Below, piece after piece: positions 26,422-36,236 of a DNA stretch of 64,000 nucleotides. The DNA lies in assembly GCA_963817635.1 (NCBI GenBank), contig CAWFPR010000001.1, forward strand, positions 248,001 through 312,000, read 5' to 3'. Numbering within the stretch: position 1 is the first letter of the stretch; every line of letters begins with the position of its first letter. The notes beneath the pieces are model-generated. The model saw only the letters and a program-made list of their open reading frames with translations, made no database searches and was not told where the DNA came from. This DNA is from CAWFPR01 sp963817635. Its GTDB lineage: Bacteria; Acidobacteriota; Vicinamibacteria; Vicinamibacterales; 2-12-FULL-66-21. Both the position numbers and the translations under genes were made by a program.

Positions 26422-28030
26422 ATGACACTTGCCCGACTGGACGCCGGCGATCTCGAACTGATCGTCGCCACCCTCAAGGAATTCACCGCCCGCGAGACGC
26501 CGCTCGAGCGGCGCCTGCAATGGGACACGAGCGACACCTGTCCAGAAGACGTGGTACGGGCAATGCTCGGACCCGAGGTGGGCCTGCATCTCGTGTTCCT
26601 GCCAGTCGAGTACGACGGCATGGGCGGCGGCGCGTACGACATCTACCGGCTGTCGTGCGAGTTCGCGAAGATCGATCTCGGCCTGGCCACGGCGATGCTC
26701 GCGGTGGCGCTCGGCAGCGATCCGATTCGCGTCGGCTGCACGCCCGATCAGAAGCGGCGCTGGCTGACCCGGATCGCAAACGAAGGCCTCATCGTCGCGT
26801 ACGCGGTGACGGAGCCCGAGGCCGGCTCGAACGTCCAGAACCTCAAGACGGAGGCGCGTGCCCGTCACGGACGCGGACGGCCGCGTCACGCACTATCGCC
26901 TCACCGGCGTGAAGCAGTTCATCTCGAACGGGTCGATTGCCGACCTGTACACGGTGCTCGCCAAGGCGCCCGGTGGTCCCACCTTCTTCGTCGTCGAACG
27001 GAACACCCCGGGGCTGAAGGCGGGCAAGCACGAGATCAAGCACGGCATCCGCCTCTCGGACACGGCGCAGGTCCTGCTCCAGGACGTCGTCGTGCCGGCC
27101 GATCACATGGTCGGCGACGTCGAGGGCAACGGCCTCAAGCAGGCCAACGAAGTGTTCGGCTTCACCCGCCTCATGGTCGCGGGCTTCGGCCTCGGCGCCG
27201 GCCAGGCAGCGCTCGACAAGGCGATCGCCTATTCGAAGCAGCGGCGCCAGATGGGCACGCTCCTCTGCGAGAAACAGGGGTTCACCCACAAGCTCCTCGT
27301 GCCGAACAGCGTGCGGCTGGCCGCCGCGCAGGCCTACATCGAATACGTGGCGGACCTGCTCGACGCGGGCGGCGAAGACCGCCAGGTCGAAGGCGCCGTC
27401 GCCAAGCTGACGGCCACAGAATGGGGCAACATCGCGGCAGACGATGCGGTGCAGGCGCTCGGAGGCTATGGGTACTGCGTGGACTTCGAGGTGGAGAAGA
27501 TCCGCCGCGACGCGCGCATTCTCCGCATCTACGAGGGCACGTCGGAGATTCTCCAGAGCATCATCGGCGTCTTCCGCATGCGGCAGAACGTCAAGAGCAA
27601 GGGCGCGTTCTACCGGAGCATGGCGGACGAGGTGGGCCCGATGCTGGACTGCGGCGGGCCGGCGGCGGCGAAAGCCGCGCGCTTCCTCTCGGAAGCGGTC
27701 AATCTCTCGTACCATCACAAGCTGATCAAGCAGCAGCACGCGCTGTTCGAGATCGCCACCTGCATGGCGGAGGTCGAAACCGCGGTGGCGCTCGTGCGTG
27801 CAGCCGCGAAGGGCACGGCTCTCCAGAAGGCCCAGTCGAGGGTGTGGGCGAGCGACGTCGCGCTGTCCTCGCCGTCGCGGCTGTTGAAGCTGTTCAGCGC
27901 CGCGGGTGTTCTGAGCGCGGCCCAGTTCGAAGAGTTCAGCGTCGCGGCCGACCTGTCCGGGTCCATCGCGATGCAGGCCGGTCGCCTCGCGGACCTGGAC
28001 TTCATCGCTCAGACGATCACCGCCCGCTAG
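26422..28030 (+). CDS. Acyl-CoA dehydrogenase family flavoenzyme, frameshift near 26855
   Basis: ATG 26422 follows GAGGGG. The N-terminal all-helix domain and FLPVEYDGMGGGAYDIYRLS and YAVTEPEAGSNVQNLKTEA read in one frame; after a shift near 26850-26860 the frame continues VTHYRLTGVKQFISNGSIAD. FAD/substrate motifs (TEPEAGS, RRQMG, ALGGYGY) and the catalytic Glu in RIYEGTSEI are intact. A C-terminal extension of about 130 residues follows. The enzyme oxidises an acyl-CoA to the enoyl-CoA and hands electrons to ETF. The restored length is about 535 residues, longer than the short-chain class. Confidence 0.85.
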
Positions 28031-29168
28031 ACGAGGGGGCACGTGGCACGCCCCGCCACTCCACGGCCTGCCGCTCTCTGAGCGCCGCCGCCGGCGCCGC
28101 AACCGTCGCGCGGCGCCCAAGGTGGAATGGCACACTCGTGACCACCACGTTGGGCTTGAACAGCAGCGCGCCTTTAATCAGCAGCGCGTGCTGGTTGTGG
28201 AGAACGTGCCGCCAGAGATGGCGCGGGACGAACTCCGGCAGGACGACCGTCACGTACACCTCCGGATCGCGCTGCACCTGCTCGATGTACTCCAGCAGCG
28301 GCTCGAGCAACGACCGGTAGGGCGAGTCGAGGACGACGAGCGCAACGCCGTTACCCCACACAGGCCACTGCTCCTTCAAGGCGGCCGTCTGGCCCGCGTC
28401 GATCTCCACATAGACGGCACGCACGTCTCCAGCCAGCGAGCGGGCGTAACGCAGCGCACGAACGACCGCCTGTTGCAGGCCCCCAACCGGCACGATGACA
28501 ACGTGCCGGACGGGCGGGGTGTCCGGGTTCAGGCCGCAGAGCGTCAGATCGGAGGCGACCTCGTCGTAATGCCGGCGCGTGATCAGGAAGAGTCCCACGA
28601 GCACGGGAATCATGATGATGATGATCCACGCTCCCTCGGCCGCCTTGGTCGCGCCGACGATCACGAGTACGACCCCGGTCACGAGTGCGCCGAATCCGTT
28701 GACCGCGGCGCTCGTCTTCCAGCCCGCGGTCTTCACCCGCCGCCCGTGCACGACCATCCCCGCCTGCGACAGCGTGAACGAGACGAACACGCCAATCATG
28801 TAGAGCGGGATCAGCGCATGCGTGTCGCCGCCGAAGGTGACGAGCAGCACGCCCGCCAGCGCGCTCAGGATCAGGATGCCGTTCGAGAACGCGAGCCGGT
28901 CCCCCTGCGTCATGAACTGGCGCGGCAGGAACCGGTCCCGCGCGACGATCGATGCGAGGCGAGGGAAATCCGCATATGCGGTGTTCGCTGCCAGCACCAG
29001 GATCAGCATCGTCGCCGCCTGTACCACGTAGTAGAAGACGCCTCTCCCGCCGAATGTCGCGCGGGCGAGCTGCGAGACGACGGTTTCGGTCTCGCTGGGG
29101 ACGATGCCGTAGGCGCGCCAGCGGCATCGCGTCACGCGGGGCGACAGCGAGGTCAGGCTGACGCCCAA
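28017..29168 (-). CDS. C-terminal half of a KimA-like APC permease, truncated at its 5' end
   Basis: The family sequence starts abruptly at YGIVPSETETVVSQLARATF (from about 29105) and contains five to six helices, including YYVVQAATMLILVLAANTAY, then a cytoplasmic domain of about 170 residues (VVIVPVGGLQQAVVRALRYA, VVLPEFVPRHLWRHVLHNQH). This is the C-terminal half of the large APC permeases related to the potassium importer KimA, which carry such a cytosolic domain. The first five or so helices are absent: upstream sequence belongs to an oppositely oriented response-regulator fragment. The first 19 residues of the open frame are that fragment read backwards. It is unlikely to be functional. 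Its 3' end overlaps the dehydrogenase stop by 14 nt. Confidence 0.75.
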   Translation of the reverse strand: MGVSLTSLSPRVTRCRWRAYGIVPSETETVVSQLARATFGGRGVFYYVVQAATMLILVLAANTAYADFPRLASIVARDRFLPRQFMTQGDRLAFSNGILILSALAGVLLVTFGGDTHALIPLYMIGVFVSFTLSQAGMVVHGRRVKTAGWKTSAAVNGFGALVTGVVLVIVGATKAAEGAWIIIIMIPVLVGLFLITRRHYDEVASDLTLCGLNPDTPPVRHVVIVPVGGLQQAVVRALRYARSLAGDVRAVYVEIDAGQTAALKEQWPVWGNGVALVVLDSPYRSLLEPLLEYIEQVQRDPEVYVTVVLPEFVPRHLWRHVLHNQHALLIKGALLFKPNVVVTSVPFHLGRRATVAAPAAALRERQAVEWRGVPRAPSSSGR

Positions 29169-29385
29169 GGAATTCGACCTGCTCGTCTTTCTCGCGCAGC
29201 ATCCTGGACGGGTGCTGACCCATCGCGCAATCCTGAAGGCCCTCTGGGGACCGCATGCCGTCGATCAGCCCGAGCACCTCCGCGTGCTCGTGGGGTCGCT
29301 GCGCAGAAAGATCGAGCGGGAACCATCGCGCCCTGCCTACATCGTGACCGAGCCATGGGTTGGGTATCGATTCGACGCCGAGTAG
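29113..29385 (+). pseudogene. KdpE-like response regulator, only the DNA-binding domain left
   Basis: Directly after an in-frame stop (TAG 29110-29112) the sequence reads RVTRGDSEVRLTPKEFDLLV, then HPGRVLTHRAILKALWGPHA, then LRVLVGSLRRKIEREPSRPA and ends WVGYRFDAE at TAG 29383-29385. This is a complete OmpR/PhoB winged helix; 'EHLRVLVGSLRRKIE' and the short 'YIVTEPWVGYRF' end resemble KdpE. The receiver domain and any start codon are missing. It abuts the truncated permease head to head, so both genes lost their 5' ends at the same point. The 119 nt after it contain only the promoter of the autotransporter gene. Confidence 0.75.
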
Positions 29386-29492
29386 CTCTGTCCGCGCAAC
29401 GCGGACCGCCCGGCGTACCCCCGGGAAACTGGACCCCGGACAAAGGGGCACGAGCCGGCTGCCCAGGGTGGTGTGCGCACGACCCTCGGCGG

Positions 29493-29498
29493 TATACT
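29493..29498 (+). promoter_or_regulatory. -10 box TATACT close to the autotransporter start
   Basis: TATACT ends 6 nt before GTG 29505 and no Shine-Dalgarno is visible. This predicts a leaderless mRNA for the autotransporter. No convincing -35 hexamer was found. Confidence 0.4.
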
Positions 29499-29504
29499 GC
29501 CGCG

Positions 29505-32500
29505 GTGCTGACTCATCCTTTTCGTGCGCTGACGCTCGCCTGCTGCGTTCTCTGGCTGTTGCCCGGAACCGCAATCGCGCAGACGACTTACACGGTCCTG
29601 ACGGCGGCCCAGCTTCAGGCGGCGCTCTCGGCCGCGCAGCCGGGCGATACGGTTCGTTTCGGCGCGAACATCACCCTGACGCAGGAACTCTCGTCGGTCG
29701 GCACCGATCTCACCATTGACGGCGACGGCCACACCCTGTCGGGAAACGGCCAGTTTCGAGGGTTCGTCGTGACCGGGATCACCTTCGGCGACCTGGGTGC
29801 CGTCAACGTGGTCTTCAAGAACCTCACGATAGCGAATACGGTCGCTGCCGGAGGCACCGGCGGATTGGGAGCTGACGGCGGCGGAGGCGGCGGCGGCGGG
29901 TTGGGCGGGGCCATCTTCGTCGGCGACCAGGCCACCGTCACCGTATCGAACGTCGCCGTCGTCTCCAGCAGCGCCGTGGGCGGCAACGGCGGGAGCGCCA
30001 CGGGCGGGCCGGGCGGCGGGGGCGGCGGCGGCCTGGGCGGGAACGGTGGATCGGGCACGGGCGGCGGCGGCGGCTTCGGATTGACCGCCACCGGATCGAA
30101 CAACGGGACGCCGCCGGGGCCGGGCCTCCTGACGAGCGGTGGCTTCGGCGGCGAAGCGGGAGCGGCGAACGGCGGCGGCGGAGGCAGTCTCGGCCTTGGC
30201 GGCGGGGGCGGCGGCGACTCCGCCGGAAGCGCGGTCAGCGGCGACGGCGGCAGCGGCGGATATGGTGGAGGGGGCGGCGGCGGCACGACGGTCACCGGCA
30301 GGGGCGGTACGGGCGGAACGGGCGGCGGGGGGGGCGGCGGAGCGGCCGCCGGCGGCGGCAGCGTGTTCGGCGGGGGCGGCGGCGGAACCACGGCCGGCAG
30401 CGCGGCGCCGGGCGGCTTCGGCGGCGGCAGCGGCTCGGCAACCGGCGGCGGGGGCGGCGGCGCCGCGTTCGGCGGAGCCATCTTCGTCGAGGCCGGCGGA
30501 GCGCTGACGGTCACCGGCGCGTTCACGGTCAACGGCAGCAGCGTGACCGGCGGCCACGGCGCCGCGGGTGCTGCAGACGGCGTCGGCCAGGCCGGCGCGC
30601 TCTTCCTCGGCGGTTCCGGCGGAATCACGTTCTCGCCGGGCGCGGGCGAGTCCATGGTCGTGGCCGATGCCATCGCCGACGAAGCGGGCCTCGGCGGCGC
30701 GGGCGTCAACGCGTGGAGCCTCTTCAAGGACGGCGCCGGCACGCTGACGCTGCTGGGGTCGAACGCCTACAGCGGCGGCACGACAGTGGCGGACGGCGTG
30801 CTCAGTGTCGCGGGCAACACCGGCCTCGGCGCCGGCGGCGACGTCCGTCTGTTCGGCACGTCGACGCTCCAGATCACCGGGACCGACACGTTCGCGCGCG
30901 ACCTGTTCCTCGAAAGCGCCCCGACGGTCAGCGTCGCCGCGGGCAGGACCGCCACCTGGTCGGGCCTGGTCGCAGACGATGACGCGTCGGCGTCGCTGAC
31001 GGTGGCCGGCGGCGGCACCCTCGCTCTGACGAACAATGCCAACAACTACAGCGCCGGCACGTTCGTGATCGGCGGCAGCACCTTGCTGGTGAACGACGAC
31101 GGCGCCCTGGGAGCGCCGGGAAGCGCGGTCACGCTCGGAGACGCCTCGAGCGGCGGCACGCTCGCCTTCCTGACCGGCACGTCCACGGTGTCGGCCCGGG
31201 ACTTCACGCTCGCCGGCGCGCTCGGCGGCACCTTCGACGTGCAGGGCACAGCCCTCGTCGTGCTGGACGGTGCGGTTGGCGGGTCGGGGCGGCTGACGAA
31301 GGCCGGTGCCGGCACGCTGTTCCTGTCCAACCCCGCCAGCCACACCGGCGGAACGAGCATCGACGGCGGCGTGCTGGCCGCCGGAGCGGCCGACGTGCTG
31401 CCCCCCGGCAGCACCCTGAACGTCGCCGCCGGCGCGACGTTCGACCAGAACGACTTCAGCCAGACACTCGGCAACATCTCCGGCGCGGGCCGCATCTCGC
31501 TCGGCTCCGGCACGCTCTCCACCGGCGGCGCGAATGCGGACACGTCGTTCAGCGGCGTCATCGATGGAACGGGCGCGCTCGTCAAGACAGGCACCGGCGT
31601 GTTGACGCTGGCGGGCGCGAACACCTATTCCGGAGGCACCACGGTCACCGGAGGTGCGCTCGCCGGCACGACGTCGAGCCTCCAGGGGAATATCGTCAAC
31701 GACGCGGCCGTCATCTTCGATCAGACGTTCGCCGGCACCTACGCCGGCAACATGAGCGGCACCGGTCTGCTGACCAAGACGGGCACCGGCGTGTTGACGC
31801 TATCGGGCGCGAACACCTATTCCGGCGGCACCACGGTCACGGGCGGGGCTCTGATCGGGACCACGGCGAGCCTGACGGGAAACATCTTCAACAGCGCCGC
31901 GGTGACCTTCGACCAGGCGTTCGCCGGGACCTATGCCGGGAGCATGAGCGGCGCCGGCCTGCTGACGAAGACGGGCGCCGGCAGCGTAACCCTCGCGGGC
32001 GCGAACACCTACAGCGGCCCGACGACGATCGCGGCCGGCGTGCTCAGGGCCGGTTCGGTCAACGCGCTGTCGCCGAACAGTGCGATTGCGGTCGGGGCCG
32101 GGGGCACGCTGGACCTGAACGATTTCAGCCACACGCTGAATGCGCTGACCGGCACCGGCAACGTCGCGCTGGGTAGCGCGACGCTGACGATGGGCACCGA
32201 CGGCAGCAGCACCGTGCTGGCGGCGACAATCAGCGGCAACGGTTCGTTCGTCAAGGACGGGGCCGGCACGCTGACGCTGCTGGGGGCCAACTCCTACTCG
32301 GGCGGAACGGCCGTCACGGGCGGGGTGCTCGCCGGCACGACGTCGAGCCTCCAGGGGAATATCGTCAACAACGCGGCCGTCATCTTCGATCAGACGTTCG
32401 CCGGCACCTACGCCGGCAACATGAGCGGCACCGGTCTGCTGACCAAGACGGGGACCGGCGTGTTGACGCTATCGGGCGCGAACACCTATTCCGGCGGCAC

Positions 32501-35010
32501 CACGGTCACGGGCGGGGCTCTGATCGGGACCACGGCGAGCCTGACGGGAAACATCTTCAACAGCGCCGCGGTGACCTTCGACCAGGCGTTCGCCGGGACC
32601 TATGCCGGGAGCATGAGCGGCGCCGGCCTGCTGACGAAGACGGGCGCCGGCAGCGTAACCCTCGCGGGCGCGAACACCTACAGCGGCCCGACGACGATCG
32701 CGGCCGGCGTGCTCAGGGCCGGTTCGGTCAACGCGCTGTCGCCGAACAGCGCGATTGCGGTCGGGGCCGGGGGCACGCTGGACCTGAACGGTTTCAGCCA
32801 CACGCTGAACGCGCTCGGCGGCTCCGGCAACATCGCGCTTGGCGGCGCGACGCTGACGATGGGCACCGACGGCAGCAGCACCGTGCTGGCGGCGACAATC
32901 AGCGGCAACGGTTCGTTCGTCAAGGGCGGGGCCGGCACGCTGACGCTGCTGGGGGCCAACTCCTACTCGGGCGGAACGGCCGTCACGGGCGGGGTGCTCG
33001 CCGGCACGACGTCGAGCCTCCAGGGGAATATCGTCAACAACGCGGCCGTCATCTTCGATCAGGCGTTCGCCGGCACCTACGCCGGCGACATGAGCGGCAC
33101 CGGTCGGCTGACGAAGACGGGCACCGGCGCGCTGACCCTGGCGGGCCACAACACCTACACGGGCGGCACGTTCATCACGGGTGGTTCACTCATCACGAGC
33201 GGATCGGGGCTGACCGGCCTGGTCGTGAACACCGCCTTGCTCGTCTTCGGCGGACCGGGCGACAGTACCTTCACGGGCCTGCTCACCGGGACCGGCGCTA
33301 TCGACAAGACCGGCCCGGGCACGCTCACCATCACCGGTTCGCACCCGTTCAGCGGCACGACGACGATCAACGCCGGCACGCTGGCGCTCAACGGCACGCT
33401 TGCGGGCAGCGTCAACATCGGAGCGGGCGCGGCCTTCGACGTCAACGGCGCGGTCGGCGGGTCGATCAGGGTGGACGGCACCCTGACGGCGGGCTCGTCA
33501 TCCGGCACGGGCGCGATCGCGCCGTCCGGCGGCACGCCGCTCGTGCAGGCCTCGTCCGGCAATCGGCTCGAGACCGATCCCGTTCTGGTGGTCGGCGGCA
33601 ACCTGTTCGCCGGACCGGGATCGACCGTGGGCTTTCCGATCGGCGCGGGGTTGACCCCGTCGATCCTCGCCGGTGGCACCGCGACGCTGAACGGCACCGA
33701 GATCGACCTGTCGGCCCAGCAGTTCGCCGGCGCGCGGCACCTGTCGTTCATCGCGCTGACGGCGCTGAACGGACTGAGCGTCGCCAACACGGTCGTCTCG
33801 ACCGGCGACCCGCTCATCGTGCCGGCGCTCAAGCAGGACGCGACGTCGCTGTACGTCACACTGCTGAACCTCGGGGTGCCGCTCGCCTCGTCGGCGCCGG
33901 CCGGCAATGCCGCGGCCGCGGCGGCGGCCCTCGATCGGACGAAGCACGACCTGAGCGGCGACCGCGGCTTCGTCATCCGCGAGCTGACCGCGCTGGACGA
34001 CGCGGAGCTCAACGACGCGCTGGTTCAGATCGCCGGGGAGCTGCACGCCTCGTCGCGCCACCTCGCGGTGCGCGGCAGCGAGGCCTTCACCGACATGATC
34101 CGCAACCAGTTGATGGATCGCGACCACGAGGACGCGTCGAACGGGGCCGGCGGCGCCCGCAAGGTGCGCTGGTGGGGCCAGGTCTCGCGCGAGCGCACGA
34201 CGTTCCGGCCCACAGACGGCGCGTTTGGCGGCCGGATGGACCTGACCGACAGCGCGGGCGGATTCGACATGCGATTGTCGGACCGCTGGCTGATCGGCGG
34301 GGGCGGCGGATTCGGCTCGGGGCGACTCGGCCTCGACGGCGCGGGTTCGTCGAGCGACGTCAACACTCCGCGCGCCTTCGGCGTGGTGGGCTTCCAGCCG
34401 AAGGGCTTCGGCATCCACGGCGGAGCCAGCGTCTCGCGGTCGGTCTCGACCTCGGAGCGCGCGCTCCACATCATCGCCACGCTGGCGCCGGAGCTGGGCG
34501 GCGGGCCGCTGACCGAAGGCATCGATCGCATCGCGGCCGCCGACGAGGTGACGATCCAGAACGACCAGTGGAGTGAGTACCTCCGACTACCAGAACATCC
34601 GCACGTACCGACTCGATTACATGATCGGCGTGCGCCGCGCACGTTTCGCGCGCGCCGCCTTCACCGAGTCAGGTGCCGGCGCGCTGTCGCTGCTCGTCCC
34701 GGACGAGACGCTGAACCTGAACCAGGCCGACGTGAAGGTGCACCTGTGGCGGCGGCAGGGGAGCATCCGCCCCTACGTCGAGACGCTCTATCGCCGGTCG
34801 TCGCACTGGCCCGTGGACACGGCGGTCAGCTTCGCCGACGAGCGGGACAGCGGGTTCAAGACCGCCGGGCTGCCGCTCGGCGCCGACGCGTTCGCCGGCC
34901 GCGTCGGCGCGGTGTTCGTGCGCCGCATCGGGACGCTGACCCTCGAGTATCGCTACCGGAAGGCGTCGGGACAGACCGTGCAGGCGGGCGAGCTGCGGTT
35001 CCGCTTCTGA
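29505..35010 (+). CDS. Giant type V autotransporter with PATR-repeat passenger, frameshift near 34572
   Basis: GTG 29505 gives a signal peptide (LTLACCVLWLLPGTAIAQ), a beta-helix start (TYTVLTAAQLQAALSAAQPG), and a Gly-rich stretch (about 29860-30480) whose glycines are mostly GGC. Then follow many 'LTKtGtGvLTLsGANTYSGGTTV' passenger-associated transport repeats, including a 669-bp tandem duplication. The C-terminal autotransporter barrel begins about 34080 (RHLAVRGSEAFTDMIRNQ). A one-base shift near 34572 leads to STSDYQNIRTYRLDYMIG and the end GELRFRF, whose final Phe is the usual outer-membrane signature. Restored length is about 1,830 residues. It should expose an adhesin-like beta-helix on the cell surface. 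In the unshifted frame the ORF would run into the ParA gene, which is accidental. Confidence 0.85.
31662..33170 (+). repeat. 669-bp tandem repeat inside the autotransporter passenger
   Basis: The segment starting GCCGGCACGACGTCGAGCCT begins at 31662, 32331 and 33000, an exact 669-bp spacing (223 codons). The first two copies are near-identical; the third is cut at about 33170. Differences are few, for example NDFSHTLNALTGTGNV against NGFSHTLNALGGSGNI. The unit keeps frame, so copy number could vary by recombination without breaking the protein. Confidence 0.9.
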
Positions 35011-35039
35011 CGCGCGTGCGTCGCGCGGCCCGCCGGGCT

Positions 35040-35045
35040 TATAAT
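35040..35045 (+). promoter_or_regulatory. -10 box TATAAT upstream of the ParA gene
   Basis: A perfect TATAAT ends 12 nt before ATG 35058, 30 nt after the autotransporter stop. No ribosome site lies between them. It indicates that the ParA gene has its own, probably leaderless, transcript. Confidence 0.5.
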
Positions 35046-35057
35046 GCCGCAGGCCTG

Positions 35058-35867
35058 ATGCGCCATATCGCGGTCGTCAACATGAAGGGCGGAGTCGGCA
35101 AGACGACGACCGCCATCCACCTCGCCGCGGGGCTCGCCCGCCGGGGCGCGCGTGTGCTGCTCGTGGACGCCGATCCGCAGGGCAACGTCGGGCACGCGCT
35201 GGGCGTGCACCGCACCCCGACGATTCATGATGTGATGCTCGGCGCGGCCACGCCGGAAGCGGCCATCGTGAGCGGCGTGCGCGAGCGGCTGGACCTGCTC
35301 CCGGCGTCGCCGGCCATGTTCGCGCTCGACGCGCAGCTTGCCGGTGCGTCGCAGCGGGAGACGATCCTCGCGCGGCGGCTCGCCGGGCTCAGCGGCTACG
35401 ACGTGATGGTGCTGGACACGTCTCCGGCCATGAGCCTGCTGACCTACAACGTGCTGATTCACGCCACCGATCTCGTGATCCCGGTCACGATGGACGGTAT
35501 GGCGATCGTCGGCGCGCGGCAGACGCTCGCCGGCGTTCACGAGATCCGGGAACTCTGGCCGGATCGTCCACTCGACCTGCTCGCGGTGCTGCCGACGTGC
35601 ATCAACCCGACGACCAACGGCACCCGCGCGGCGTTCGACGTGCTCGAGTCCGATGGGGAAATGGGCCCGCGCCTCTTCCGGCGCGGTATTCGCCAGTGCA
35701 TTGATGTGACCTATGCCATTGCGCAGCGACAAACGATCTGGGAGTACGCGCAAGGGAGCCGGGCGGCGAAAGACTACGACGCCTTCGTCGCCTTCATCGC
35801 CGAACAAACCGGCACCCGCGGCGCGGCCCCGGACGCGCGGGACGAAACGCGCGAAGCTCTCCTTTGA
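35058..35867 (+). CDS. ParA-family ATPase, orphan
   Basis: A 269-residue Walker-type ATPase. It opens with the deviant Walker A (VVNMKGGVGKTTTAIHLA), followed by the switch motif LLVDADPQGNVGHALGV and Walker B-like VMVLDTSPAMS. ParA/Soj proteins position DNA or cell-surface machinery by nucleotide-dependent patterning. There is no ParB gene or parS-like site nearby, so chromosome partitioning is unlikely; such orphans often place envelope or chemotaxis complexes. It sits directly after the autotransporter. A basic frame continuing in the +1 frame may be its true C-terminus. Confidence 0.85.
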   Translation: MRHIAVVNMKGGVGKTTTAIHLAAGLARRGARVLLVDADPQGNVGHALGVHRTPTIHDVMLGAATPEAAIVSGVRERLDLLPASPAMFALDAQLAGASQRETILARRLAGLSGYDVMVLDTSPAMSLLTYNVLIHATDLVIPVTMDGMAIVGARQTLAGVHEIRELWPDRPLDLLAVLPTCINPTTNGTRAAFDVLESDGEMGPRLFRRGIRQCIDVTYAIAQRQTIWEYAQGSRAAKDYDAFVAFIAEQTGTRGAAPDARDETREALL

Positions 35868-36189
35868 CGTCGCGAGCGACGCGGCTGGCGACGCGCAGAC
35901 GGGATGGGTATATCGCTCCGCCGACCCACCCGTTCGGGACGCCCCCCCGGCCGAACCCGCCTGGAGGGTGCCGGTGCCCCCGCCCCAGCCAGACGCGCCG
36001 GCCGTGACGCCGCCGCCGACGGCCATGCGAACGCCGGCACCAACCGCCAGGCCGGCTGAGTCATCCTCGCGCGGCTGGCTCACCAGCGGCCTCTACGCGA
36101 TGGCGCTGCCGATGGCGTTGCCGATGGCACTCACCGCGGGCCTCATGCTCGCGCCGGTCATCTGGGCGCTCGGGCCGCGGCGGCGATAA
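35713..36189 (+). CDS. C-terminal membrane tail in the +1 frame of ParA, or a small separate gene
   Basis: In the frame one base over from ParA, a clean reading frame continues past the ParA stop: TKRAKLSFDVASDAAGDAQT, a Pro/Ala-rich linker, and a C-terminal helix (ALPMALTAGLMLAPVIWALG) ending RRR. The useful part is 35868-36189; upstream of that it merely overlaps ParA. No good start codon exists after the ParA stop. I think one indel near 35830 separated ParA from a linker plus membrane anchor, which would make a membrane-tethered ParA. A separate small gene is the alternative. Confidence 0.35.
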   Translation: MPLRSDKRSGSTRKGAGRRKTTTPSSPSSPNKPAPAARPRTRGTKRAKLSFDVASDAAGDAQTGWVYRSADPPVRDAPPAEPAWRVPVPPPQPDAPAVTPPPTAMRTPAPTARPAESSSRGWLTSGLYAMALPMALPMALTAGLMLAPVIWALGPRRR

Positions 36190-36220
36190 TCGCGCCCGCC
36201 GCCGCCGGGCCGGCATCGGC

Positions 36221-36226
36221 TATAGT
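36221..36226 (+). promoter_or_regulatory. -10 box TATAGT upstream of the metallophosphoesterase
   Basis: TATAGT ends 10 nt before GTG 36237 and overlaps the alternative GTG at 36225. If this is the -10, translation must begin at 36237. No ribosome site is present. Confidence 0.45.
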
Positions 36227-36236
36227 GATCCCCATC

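Noticed and set aside
28122..35867. A 2,581-residue frame that seems to fuse an autotransporter to ParA
   Set aside because: The first 1.4 kb is antisense to the permease, and the autotransporter frame breaks at about 34572. ParA merely happens to lie in the same frame and has its own -10 box and ATG.
35058..35867. A chromosome partition (parABS) locus
   Set aside because: No ParB gene and no repeated parS-like site are near the ParA gene.
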